Shown here piece by piece: positions 1 through 11,400 of a DNA stretch of 64,000 nucleotides; within the stretch, counting starts at the first letter, position 1, and every line of letters starts with the position of its first letter. Below the pieces are notes generated by a model. The model did no database searches. It was not told where the DNA came from and was given only the letters and a program-made list of their open reading frames with translations. The stretch spans positions 21,820,501 to 21,884,500 of the forward strand of contig OZ059896.1 of the NCBI GenBank assembly GCA_964057225.1. The letters run 5' to 3'. This stretch comes from Auanema rhodensis. Taxonomy: Eukaryota > Nematoda > Chromadorea > Rhabditida > Rhabditidae. The position numbers and the translations under genes are program-made.

Positions 1-21
1 AAATGCACCGAGATATCAACT

Positions 22-43
22 GATATAAGTTCACACTTATATC
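22..43. other. Conserved 9-bp-arm dyad (first copy)
   Basis: GATATAAGT at +22 to +30 is followed by a 4-base spacer and by its exact reverse complement ACTTATATC at +35 to +43. Both arms are intact in almost every monomer; exceptions are 97 (an A for T in the left arm), the copies with TATG in place of TATC (64, 72, 80), and 172 (flank only). The changes between classes fall in the spacer: TCAC, GCAC, GAAC, TTAC or GTAC. A second overlapping inverted repeat, ATATCA-AC-TGATAT, lies at +13 to +26. Each arm includes TATAAG, so a TATA-like string is present on both strands. Such a dyad could be a protein-binding site or extrude as a cruciform; neither is shown here. Confidence 0.85.
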
Positions 44-71
44 CTCGATTTTCACCCTGAAGAATTAATTT

Positions 72-88
72 TTTCGTTGAATAACATT
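72..88 (+). other. CENP-B-box-like half site (weak)
   Basis: The 17-mer TTTCGTTGAATAACATT matches the first eight positions of the mammalian CENP-B box consensus YTTCGTTGGAARCGGGA, plus its tenth and twelfth positions. It keeps the TTCG core and the central A, but the 3' CGGG core is absent. Class g monomers, with TTTTCCGTTG, lose the TTCG core. Given the A+T-rich context the match may be chance. It is listed because it is repeated in most monomers and because partial CENP-B-like motifs have been described in other satellites. Confidence 0.25.
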
Positions 89-107
89 GTCCATCGTCTT
101 TGCCTTG

Positions 108-186
108 AAAAAAGGAATCTAAAAACATCTACTTTTTGCTAAATTATTTTGAAATTTTTCGAAAAAATTTTTGTCAAAATGTTTTT
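108..186. other. A/T-tract-rich core of the monomer
   Basis: Within 79 bases there are runs A6 (+108), A5 (+121), T5 (+133), T4 (+147), A3T5 (+152), A6T5 (+162), A4 (+176) and T5 (+182). The centres of successive runs are mostly 11 to 13 bases apart. Runs repeated near the helical period are known to curve DNA, and curvature is a common feature of satellite monomers; curvature here is inferred, not measured. The segment also contains the perfect 12-bp palindrome TTTTTCGAAAAA at +155 to +166. Variants at its edge (C at +166 in monomers 23, 25, 42 and 150) and its loss in monomer 143 are exceptions. Confidence 0.7.
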
Positions 187-193
187 GGAAGCA

Positions 194-221
194 ATGTTGA
201 GTGTACATGGAAACTCAACAT
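194..221. other. Conserved 9-bp stem, 10-base loop hairpin (first copy)
   Basis: ATGTTGAGT at +194 to +202 is exactly complementary, inverted, to ACTCAACAT at +213 to +221, with a 10-base loop. The most frequent polymorphism here (+210 G or A, separating class b and its hybrids from the rest) lies in the loop, not the stem. Stem-breaking changes are rare and isolated: monomers 11 (base 3726), 142, 150, 151 and 153. An alternative pairing GTGTA (+201 to +205) with TACAC (+221 to +225) overlaps it. The structure could form in a transcript or as a cruciform. Whether selection or only homogenisation keeps it is open. Confidence 0.8.
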
Positions 222-310
222 ACACTAATGCATCATTTTTCAAACGATCATAACTAATTTTTGTATTAAGCGTTTCTCAATGTGATATAGTGCATTCGAT
301 GCGGATTTTT

Positions 311-349
311 AAGCTGCGTCGATCTGTGTTATCAGATTTGCGCTAGCTT
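311..349. other. Compound inverted repeat in the monomer tail
   Basis: The outer arms AAGCTGCG (+311 to +318) and CGCTAGCTT (+341 to +349) pair over 8 bp with one bulged T (+344). Inside them ATCTG (+322 to +326) and CAGAT (+333 to +337) form a 5-bp stem with a 6-base loop. This is the most G+C-rich part of the monomer. The right arm contains the NheI hexamer GCTAGC, lost in monomers 106, 116 and 151, which read GCTAAC. The +311 A to G change in class d and related copies alters the end of the outer stem. Confidence 0.6.
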
Positions 350-3300
350 AAAAATGCACCGAGATATCAACTGATATAAGTTCACACTTATATCCTCGAT
401 TTTCACATTGAAGAACTAATTTTTTCGTTGAATAACATTGTCCATCGTCTCTGCCTTGAAAAAAGAAATCTAAAAACATCTACTTTTTGCTAAATTATTC
501 TGGAATTTTTCGAAAAAATTTTTGTCAAAATGTTTTTGGAAGCAATGTTGAGTGTACATGAAAACTCAACATACACTAATGCATCATTTTTCAAACGATC
601 ATAACTAATTTTTGTATTAAACGTTTCTCAATGTAGTATAGTGCATTCGATGCGGATTTCTAAGCTGCGTCGATCTGTGTTATCAGATTTGCGCTAGCTT
701 AAAAATGCACCGAGATATCAACTGATATAAGTTCACACTTATATCCTCGATTTTCACCCTGAAGAATTAATTTTTTCGTTGAATAACATTGTCCATCGTC
801 TTTGCCTTGAAAAAAGAAATCTAAAAACATCTACTTTTCGCTAAATTATTTTGAAATTTTTCGAAAAAATTTTTGTCAAAATGTTTTTGGAAGCAATGTT
901 GAGTGTACATGGAAACTCAACATACACTAATGCATCATTTTTCAAACGATCATAACTAATTTTTGTATTAAGCGTTTCTCAATGTAGTATAGTGCATTCG
1001 ATGCGGATTTTTAAGCTGCGTCGATCTGTGTTATCAGATTTGCGCTAGCTTAAAAATGCACCAAGATATCAACTGATATAAGTGAACACTTATATCCTCG
1101 ATTTTCACCCTGAAGATTTAATTTTTTCGTTGAATAACATTGTCCATCGTCTTTGCCTTGAAAAAAGAAATCTAAAAACATCTACTTTTTGCTAAATTAT
1201 TTTGAAATTTTTCGAAAAAATTTTTGTCAAAATGTTTTTGGAAGCAATGTTGAGTGTACATGGAAACTCAACATACACTAAGGCATCATTTTTCAAACGA
1301 TCATAACTAATTTTTGTATTAAGCGTTTCTCAATGTAGTATAGTGCATTCGATGCGGATTTTTGAGCTGCGTCGATCTGTGTTATCAGATTTGCGCTAGC
1401 TTAAAAATGCACCGAGATATCAACTGATATAAGTTCACACTTATATCCTCGATTTTCACCCTGAAGAATTAATTTTTTCGTTGAATAACAATGTCCATCG
1501 TCTTTGCCTTGAAAAAAGGAATCTAAAAACATCTACTTTTTGCTAAATTATTTTGAAATTTTTCGAAAAAATTTTTGTCAAAATGTTTTTGGAAGCAATG
1601 TTGAGTGTACATGGAAACTCAACATACACTAATGCATCATTTTTCAAACGATCATAACTAATTTTTGTATTAAGCGTTTCTCAATGTGATATAGTGCATT
1701 CGATGCGGATTTTTAAGCTGCGTCGATCTGTGTTATCAGATTTGCGCTAGCTTAAAAATGCACCGAGATATCAACTGATATAAGTTCACACTTATATCCT
1801 CGATTTTCACCCTGAAGAATTAATTTTTTCGTTGAATAACATTGTCCATCGTCTTTGCCTTGAAAAAAGGAATCTAAAAACATCTACTTTTTGCTAAATT
1901 ATTTTGAAATTTTTCGAAAAAATTTTTGTCAAAATGTTTTTGGAAGCAATGTTGAGTGTACATGGAAACTCAACATACACTAATGCATCATTTTTCAAAC
2001 GATCATAACTAATTTTTGTATTAAGCGTTTCTCAATGTGATATAGTGCATTCGATGCGGATTTTTAAGCTGCGTCGATCTGTGTTATCAGATTTGCGCTA
2101 GCTTAAAAATGCACCGAGATATCAACTGATATAAGTTCACACTTATATCCTCGATTTTCACCCTGAAGAATTAATTTTTTCGTTGAATAACATTGTCCAT
2201 CGTCTTTGCCTTGAAAAAAGAAATCTAAAAACATCTACTTTTTGCTAAATTATTTTGAAATTTTTCGAAAAAATTTTTGTCAAAATGTTTTTGGAAGCAA
2301 TGTTGAGTGTACATGGAAACTCAACATACACTAAGGCATCATTTTTCAAACGATCATAACTAATTTTTGTATTAAGCGTTTCTCAATGTAGTATAGTGCA
2401 TTCGATGCGGATTTTTGAGCTGCGTCGATCTGTGTTATCAGATTTGCGCTAGCTTAAAAATGCACCGAGATATCAACTGATATAAGTTCACACTTATATC
2501 CTCGATTTTCACCCTGAAGAATTAATTTTTTCGTTGAATAACAATGTCCATCGTCTTTGCCTTGAAAAAAGGAATCTAAAAACATCTACTTTTTGCTAAA
2601 TTATTTTGAAATTTTTCGAAAAAATTTTTGTCAAAATGTTTTTGGAAGCAATGTTGAGTGTACATGGAAACTCAACATACACTAATGCATCATTTTTCAA
2701 ACGATCATAACTAATTTTTGTATTAAGCGTTTCTCAATGTGATATAGTGCATTCGATGCGGATTTTTAAGCTGCGTCGATCTGTGTTATCAGATTTGCGC
2801 TAGCTTAAAAATGCACCGAGATATCAACTGATATAAGTTCACACTTATATCCTCGATTTTCACCCTGAAGAATTAATTTTTTCGTTGAATAACATTGTCC
2901 ATCGTCTTTGCCTTGAAAAAAGGAATCTAAAAACATCTACTTTTTGCTAAATTATTTTGAAATTTTTCGAAAAAATTTTTGTCAAAATGTTTTTGGAAGC
3001 AATGTTGAGTGTACATGGAAACTCAACATACACTAATGCATCATTTTTCAAACGATCATAACTAATTTTTGTATTAAGCGTTTCTCAATGTGATATAGTG
3101 CATTCGATGCGGATTTTTAAGCTGCGTCGATCTGTGTTATCAGATTTGCGCTAGCTTAAAAATGCACCGAGATATCAACTGATATAAGTTCACACTTATA
3201 TCCTCGATTTTCACCCTGAAGAATTAATTTTTTCGTTGAATAACATTGTCCATCGTCTTTGCCTTGAAAAAAGAAATCTAAAAACATCTACTTTTCGCTA

Positions 3301-5265
3301 AATTATTTTGAAATTTTTCGAAAAAATTTTTGTCAAAATGTTTTTGGAAGCAATGTTGAGTGTACATGGAAACTCAACATACACTAATGCATCATTTTTC
3401 AAACGATCATAACTAATTTTTGTATTAAGCGTTTCTCAATGTAGTATAGTGCATTCGATGCGGATTTTTAAGCTGCGTCGATCTGTGTTATCAGATTTGC
3501 GCTAGCTTAAAAATGCACCAAGATATCAACTGATATAAGTGAACACTTATATCCTCGATTTTCACCCTGAAGATTTAATTTTTTCGTTGAATAACATTGT
3601 CCATCGTCTTTGCCTTGAAAAAAGAAATCTAAAAACATCTACTTTTTGCTAAATTATTTTGAAATTTTTCGAAAAAATTTTTGTCAAAATGTTTTTGGAA
3701 GCAATGTTGAGTGTACATGGAAACTAAACATACACTAAGGCATCATTTTTCAAACGATCATAACTAATTTTTGTATTAAGCGTTTCTCAATGTAGTATAG
3801 TGCATTCGATGCGGATTTTTGAGCTGCGTCGATCTGTGTTATCAGATTTGCGCTAGCTTAAAAATGCACCGAGATATCAACTGATATAAGTTCACACTTA
3901 TATCCTCGATTTTCACCCTGAAGAATTAATTTTTTCGTTGAATAACAATGTCCATCGTCTTTGCCTTGAAAAAAGGAATCTAAAAACATCTACTTTTTGC
4001 TAAATTATTTTGAAATTTTTCGAAAAAATTTTTGTCAAAATGTTTTTGGAAGCAATGTTGAGTGTACATGGAAACTCAACATACACTAATGCATCATTTT
4101 TCAAACGATCATAACTAATTTTTGTATTAAGCGTTTCTCAATGTGATATAGTGCATTCGATGCGGATTTTTAAGCTGCGTCGATCTGTGTTATCAGATTT
4201 GCGCTAGCTTAAAAATGCACCGAGATATCAACTGATATAAGTTCACACTTATATCCTCGATTTTCACCCTGAAGAATTAATTTTTTCGTTGAATAACATT
4301 GTCCATCGTCTTTGCCTTGAAAAAAGGAATCTAAAAACATCTACTTTTTGCTAAATTATTTTGAAATTTTTCGAAAAAATTTTTGTCAAAATGTTTTTGG
4401 AAGCAATGTTGAGTGTACATGGAAACTCAACATACACTAATGCATCATTTTTCAAACGATCATAACTAATTTTTGTATTAAGCGTTTCTCAATGTGATAT
4501 AGTGCATTCGATGCGGATTTTTAAGCTGCGTCGATCTGTGTTATCAGATTTGCGCTAGCTTAAAAATGCACCGAGATATCAACTGATATAAGTTCACACT
4601 TATATCCTCGATTTTCACCCTGAAGAATTAATTTTTTCGTTGAATAACATTGTCCATCGTCTTTGCCTTGAAAAAAGGAATCTAAAAACATCTACTTTTT
4701 GCTAAATTATTTTGAAATTTTTCGAAAAAATTTTTGTCAAAATGTTTTTGGAAGCAATGTTGAGTGTACATGGAAACTCAACATACACTAATGCATCATT
4801 TTTCAAACGATCATAACTAATTTTTGTATTAAGCGTTTCTCAATGTGATATAGTGCATTCGATGCGGATTTTTAAGCTGCGTCGATCTGTGTTATCAGAT
4901 TTGCGCTAGCTTAAAAATGCACCGAGATATCAACTGATATAAGTTCACACTTATATCCTCGATTTTCACCCTGAAGAATTAATTTTTTCGTTGAATAACA
5001 TTGTCCATCGTCTTTGCCTTGAAAAAAGGAATCTAAAAACATCTACTTTTTGCTAAATTATTTTGAAATTTTTCGAAAAAATTTTTGTCAAAATGTTTTT
5101 GGAAGCAATGTTGAGTGTACATGGAAACTCAACATACACTAATGCATCATTTTTCAAACGATCATAACTAATTTTTGTATTAAGCGTTTCTCAATGTGAT
5201 ATAGTGCATTCGATGCGGATTTTTAAGCTGCGTCGATCTGTGTTATCAGATTTGCGCTAGCTTAA

Positions 5266-8200
5266 AAATGCACCGAGATATCAACTGATATAAGTTCACA
5301 CTTATATCCTCGATTTTCACATTGAAGAACTAATTTTTTCGTTGAATAACATTGTCCATCGTCTCTGCCTTGAAAAAAGAAATCTAAAAACATCTACTTT
5401 TTGCTAAATTATTCTGGAATTTTTCGAAAAAATTTTTGTCAAAATGTTTTTGGAAGCAATGTTGAGTGTACATGAAAACTCAACATACACTAATGCATCA
5501 TTTTTCAAACGATCATAACTAATTTTTGTATTAAATGTTTCTCAATGTAGTATAGTGCATTCGATGCGGATTTCTAAGCTGCGTCGATCTGTGTTATCAG
5601 ATTTGCGCTAGCTTAAAAATGCACCGAGATATCAACTGATATAAGTTCACACTTATATCCTCGATTTTCACCCTGAAGAATTAATTTTTTCGTTGAATAA
5701 CATTGTCCATCGTCTTTGCCTTGAAAAAAGAAATCTAAAAACATCTACTTTTCGCTAAATTATTTTGAAATTTTTCGAAAAAATTTTTGTCAAAATGTTT
5801 TTGGAAGCAATGTTGAGTGTACATGGAAACTCAACATACACTAATGCATCATTTTTCAAACAATCATAACTAATTTTTGTATTAAGCGTTTCTCAATGTA
5901 GTATAGTGCATTCGATGCGGATTTTTAAGCTGCGTCGATCTGTGTTATCAGATTTGCGCTAGCTTAAAAATGCACCAAGATATCAACTGATATAAGTGCA
6001 CACTTATATCCTCGATTTTCACCCTGAAGAATTAATTTTTTCGTTGAATAACAATGTCCATCGTCTTTGCCTTAAAAAAAGGAATCTAAAAACATCTACT
6101 TTTTGCTAAATTATTTTGAAATTTTTCGAAAAAATTTTTGTCAAAATGTTTTTGGAAGCAATGTTGAGTGTACATGGAAACTCAACATACACTAATGCAT
6201 CATTTTTCAAACGATCATAACTAATTTTTGTATCAAGCGTTTCTCAATGTAGTATAGTGCATTCGATGCGGATTTTTAAGCTGCGTCGATCTGTGTTATC
6301 AGATTTGCGCTAGCTTAAAAATGCACCGAGATATCAACTGATATAAGTTCACACTTATATCCTCGATTTTCACCCTGAAGAATTAATTTTTTCGTTGAAT
6401 AACATTGTCCATCGTCTTTGCCTTGAAAAAAGGAATCTAAAAACATCTACTTTTTGCTAAATTATTTTGAAATTTTTCGAAAAAATTTTTGTCAAAATGT
6501 TTTTGGAAGCAATGTTGAGTGTACATGGAAACTCAACATACACTAATGCATCATTTTTCAAACGATCATAACTAATTTTTGTATTAAGCGTTTCTCAATG
6601 TGATATAGTGCATTCGATGCGGATTTTTAAGCTGCGTCGATCTGTGTTATCAGATTTGCGCTAGCTTAAAAATGCACCGAGATATCAACTGATATAAGTT
6701 CACACTTATATCCTCGATTTTCACATTGAAGAACTAATTTTTTCGTTGAATAACATTGTCCATCGTCTCTGCCTTGAAAAAAGAAATCTAAAAACATCTA
6801 CTTTTTGCTAAATTATTCTGGAATTTTTCGAAAAAATTTTTGTCAAAATGTTTTTGGAAGCAATGTTGAGTGTACATGAAAACTCAACATACACTAATGC
6901 ATCATTTTTCAAACGATCATAACTAATTTTTGTATTAAATGTTTCTCAATGTAGTATAGTGCATTCGATGCGGATTTCTAAGCTGCGTCGATCTGTGTTA
7001 TCAGATTTGCGCTAGCTTAAAAATGCACCGAGATATCAACTGATATAAGTTCACACTTATATCCTCGATTTTCACCCTGAAGAATTAATTTTTTCGTTGA
7101 ATAACATTGTCCATCGTCTTTGCCTTGAAAAAAGAAATCTAAAAACATCTACTTTTCGCTAAATTATTTTGAAATTTTTCGAAAAAATTTTTGTCAAAAT
7201 GTTTTTGGAAGCAATGTTGAGTGTACATGGAAACTCAACATACACTAATGCATCATTTTTCAAACAATCATAACTAATTTTTGTATTAAGCGTTTCTCAA
7301 TGTAGTATAGTGCATTCGATGCGGATTTTTAAGCTGCGTCGATCTGTGTTATCAGATTTGCGCTAGCTTAAAAATGCACCAAGATATCAACTGATATAAG
7401 TGCACACTTATATCCTCGATTTTCACCCTGAAGAATTAATTTTTTCGTTGAATAACAATGTCCATCGTCTTTGCCTTAAAAAAAGGAATCTAAAAACATC
7501 TACTTTTTGCTAAATTATTTTGAAATTTTTCGAAAAAATTTTTGTCAAAATGTTTTTGGAAGCAATGTTGAGTGTACATGGAAACTCAACATACACTAAT
7601 GCATCATTTTTCAAACGATCATAACTAATTTTTGTATCAAGCGTTTCTCAATGTAGTATAGTGCATTCGATGCGGATTTTTAAGCTGCGTCGATCTGTGT
7701 TATCAGATTTGCGCTAGCTTAAAAATGCACCGAGATATCAACTGATATAAGTTCACACTTATATCCTCGATTTTCACATTGAAGAACTAATTTTTTCGTT
7801 GAATAACATTGTCCATCGTCTCTGCCTTGAAAAAAGAAATCTAAAAACATCTACTTTTTGCTAAATTATTCTGGAATTTTTCGAAAACTTTTTTGTCAAA
7901 ATGTTTTTGGAAGCAATGTTGAGTGTACATGAAAACTCAACATACACTAATGCATCATTTTTCAAACGATCATAACTAATTTTTGTATTAAACGTTTCTC
8001 AATGTAGTATAGTGCATTCGATGCGGATTTTTAAGCTGCGTCGATCTGTGTTATCAGATTTGCGCTAGCTTAAAAATGCACCAAGATATCAACTGATATA
8101 AGTGCACACTTATATCCTCGATTTTCACCCTGAAGAATTAATTTTCCGTTGAATAACATTGTCCATCGTCTTTGCCTTGAAAAAAGGAATCTAAAAACAT

Positions 8201-8423
8201 CTATATTTTGCTAAATTATTTTAAAATTTTTCGAAAAAATTTTTGTCAAAATGTTTTTGGAAGCAATGTTGAGTGTACATGGAAACTCAACATACACTAA
8301 GGCATCATTTTTCAAACGATCATAACTAATTTTTGTATCAAGCGTTTCTCAATGTAGTATAGTGCATTCGATGCGGATTTTTAAGCTGCGTCGATCTGTG
8401 TTATCAGATTTGCGCTAGCTTAA
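5266..8423 (+). repeat. Block 2: b-c-f-a tetramers, monomers 16-24
   Basis: The order is b, c, f, a, b, c, f, b, g'. Both b copies at 5266 and 6670 carry AAATG at +268 to +272, and both c copies at 5617 and 7021 carry CAAACAATC at +241. The same b-c-f-a-b-c-f string with the same private bases begins again at 8424, an offset of 3158 bp, or nine monomers less one base. Monomer 24 (8074) is a divergent 350-bp copy with TATATTTTGC near +130 and +229 G, and it is the first one-base-shorter copy in the window. Confidence 0.85.
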
Positions 8424-11400
8424 AAATGCACCGAGATATCAACTGATATAAGTTCACACTTATATCCTCGATTTTCACATTGAAGAACTAATTTTTTCGT
8501 TGAATAACATTGTCCATCGTCTCTGCCTTGAAAAAAGAAATCTAAAAACATCTACTTTTTGCTAAATTATTCTGGAATTTTTCGAAAACATTTTTGTCAA
8601 AATGTTTTTGGAAGCAATGTTGAGTGTACATGAAAACTCAACATACACTAATGCATCATTTTTCAAACGATCATAACTAATTTTTGTATTAAACGTTTCT
8701 CAATGTAGTATAGTGCATTCGATGCGGATTTCTAAGCTGCGTCGATCTGTGTTATCAGATTTGCGCTAGCTTAAAAATGCACCGAGATATCAACTGATAT
8801 AAGTTCACACTTATATCCTCGATTTTCACCCTGAAGAATTAATTTTTTCGTTGAATAACATTGTCCATCGTCTTTGCCTTGAAAAAAGAAATCTAAAAAC
8901 ATCTACTTTTCGCTAAATTATTTTGAAATTTTTCGAAAAAATTTTTGTCAAAATGTTTTTGGAAGCAATGTTGAGTGTACATGGAAACTCAACATACACT
9001 AATGCATCATTTTTCAAACAATCATAACTAATTTTTGTATTAAGCGTTTCTCAATGTAGTATAGTGCATTCGATGCGGATTTTTAAGCTGCGTCGATCTG
9101 TGTTATCAGATTTGCGCTAGCTTAAAAATGCACCAAGATATCAACTGATATAAGTGCACACTTATATCCTCGATTTTCACCCTGAAGAATTAATTTTTTC
9201 GTTGAATAACAATGTCCATCGTCTTTGCCTTAAAAAAAGGAATCTAAAAACATCTACTTTTTGCTAAATTATTTTGAAATTTTTCGAAAAAATTTTTGTC
9301 AAAATGTTTTTGGAAGCAATGTTGAGTGTACATGGAAACTCAACATACACTAATGCATCATTTTTCAAACGATCATAACTAATTTTTGTATCAAGCGTTT
9401 CTCAATGTAGTATAGTGCATTCGATGCGGATTTTTAAGCTGCGTCGATCTGTGTTATCAGATTTGCGCTAGCTTAAAAATGCACCGAGATATCAACTGAT
9501 ATAAGTTCACACTTATATCCTCGATTTTCACCCTGAAGAATTAATTTTTTCGTTGAATAACATTGTCCATCGTCTTTGCCTTGAAAAAAGGAATCTAAAA
9601 ACATCTACTTTTTGCTAAATTATTTTGAAATTTTTCGAAAAAATTTTTGTCAAAATGTTTTTGGAAGCAATGTTGAGTGTACATGGAAACTCAACATACA
9701 CTAATGCATCATTTTTCAAACGATCATAACTAATTTTTGTATTAAGCGTTTCTCAATGTGATATAGTGCATTCGATGCGGATTTTTAAGCTGCGTCGATC
9801 TGTGTTATCAGATTTGCGCTAGCTTAAAAATGCACCGAGATATCAACTGATATAAGTTCACACTTATATCCTCGATTTTCACATTGAAGAACTAATTTTT
9901 TCGTTGAATAACATTGTCCATCGTCTCTGCCTTGAAAAAAGAAATCTAAAAACATCTACTTTTTGCTAAATTATTCTGGAATTTTTCGAAAAAATTTTTG
10001 TCAAAATGTTTTTGGAAGCAATGTTGAGTGTACATGAAAACTCAACATACACTAATGCATCATTTTTCAAACGATCATAACTAATTTTTGTATTAAATGT
10101 TTCTCAATGTAGTATAGTGCATTCGATGCGGATTTCTAAGCTGCGTCGATCTGTGTTATCAGATTTGCGCTAGCTTAAAAATGCACCGAGATATCAACTG
10201 ATATAAGTTCACACTTATATCCTCGATTTTCACCCTGAAGAATTAATTTTTTCGTTGAATAACATTGTCCATCGTCTTTGCCTTGAAAAAAGAAATCTAA
10301 AAACATCTACTTTTCGCTAAATTATTTTGAAATTTTTCGAAAAAATTTTTGTCAAAATGTTTTTGGAAGCAATGTTGAGTGTACATGGAAACTCAACATA
10401 CACTAATGCATCATTTTTCAAACAATCATAACTAATTTTTGTATTAAGCGTTTCTCAATGTAGTATAGTGCATTCGATGCGGATTTTTAAGCTGCGTCGA
10501 TCTGTGTTATCAGATTTGCGCTAGCTTAAAAATGCACCAAGATATCAACTGATATAAGTGCACACTTATATCCTCGATTTTCACCCTGAAGAATTAATTT
10601 TTTCGTTGAATAACAATGTCCATCGTCTTTGCCTTAAAAAAAGGAATCTAAAAACATCTACTTTTTGCTAAATTATTTTGAAATTTTTCGAAAAAATTTT
10701 TGTCAAAATGTTTTTGGAAGCAATGTTGAGTGTACATGGAAACTCAACATACACTAATGCATCATTTTTCAAACGATCATAACTAATTTTTGTATCAAGC
10801 GTTTCTCAATGTAGTATAGTGCATTCGATGCGGATTTTTAAGCTGCGTCGATCTGTGTTATCAGATTTGCGCTAGCTTAAAAATGCACCGAGATATCAAC
10901 TGATATAAGTTCACACTTATATCCTCGATTTTCACATTGAAGAACTAATTTTTTCGTTGAATAACATTGTCCATCGTCTCTGCCTTGAAAAAAGAAATCT
11001 AAAAACATCTACGTTTTGCTAAATTATTCTGGAATTTTTCGAAAAAATTTTTGTCAAAATGTTTTTGGAAGCAATGTTGAGTGTACATGAAAACTCAACA
11101 TACACTAATGCATCATTTTTCAAACGATCATAACTAATTTTTGTATTAAACGTTTCTCAATGTAGTATAGTGCATTCGATGCGGATTTCTAAGCTGCGTC
11201 GATCTGTGTTATCAGATTTGCGCTAGCTTAAAAATGCACCGAGATATCAACTGATATAAGTTCACACTTATATCCTCGATTTTCACCCTGAAGAATTAAT
11301 TTTTTCGTTGAATAACATTGTCCATCGTCTTTGCCTTGAAAAAAGAAATCTAAAAACATCTACTTTTCGCTAAATTATTTTGAAATTTTTCGAAAAAATT

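Larger units (their letters stand above)
1..351 (+). repeat. Reference satellite monomer (class a)
   Basis: I use this copy as the coordinate standard. It is 351 bp with 110 G or C (31%). From left to right it contains an EcoRV hexamer GATATC (+12 to +17), a dyad (+22 to +43), a T6 run before CGTTG (+69 to +79), an A/T-tract region with alternating A and T runs (+108 to +186), a hairpin (+194 to +221), an NsiI hexamer ATGCAT (+228 to +233), and a more G+C-rich tail (+296 to +348) ending in an NheI hexamer GCTAGC (+342 to +347). Class a copies recur at 1756, 2809, 4213, 4564, 4915, 6319, 9477, 15443, 20005, 21409, 23865, 32286 and 49471. The length is divisible by three, yet all six frames contain stops. 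Confidence 0.95.
1..5265 (+). repeat. Block 1: monomers 1-15, classes a to e
   Basis: The class order is a, b, c, d, e, a, d', e, a, c, d, e, a, a, a. Monomers 3-6 (from 703) and 10-13 (from 3160) carry the same c-d-e-a string, including the unusual GATTTAATT reading near +63 in both d copies, so there is a 7-monomer, 2457-bp duplication. Class e (+87 A with +284/285 GA) is confined to this block in its pure form (1405, 2458, 3862). Monomer 7 (2107) is a d copy whose left end reads like class a. Monomer 11 has a private C to A at 3726 that breaks the +194 hairpin. Confidence 0.85.

Noticed and set aside
1-351. Monomer as an ancient dimer of about 175 bp
   Set aside because: Comparing +1 to +175 with +176 to +351 by eye shows only shared A/T runs and no consistent collinear similarity.
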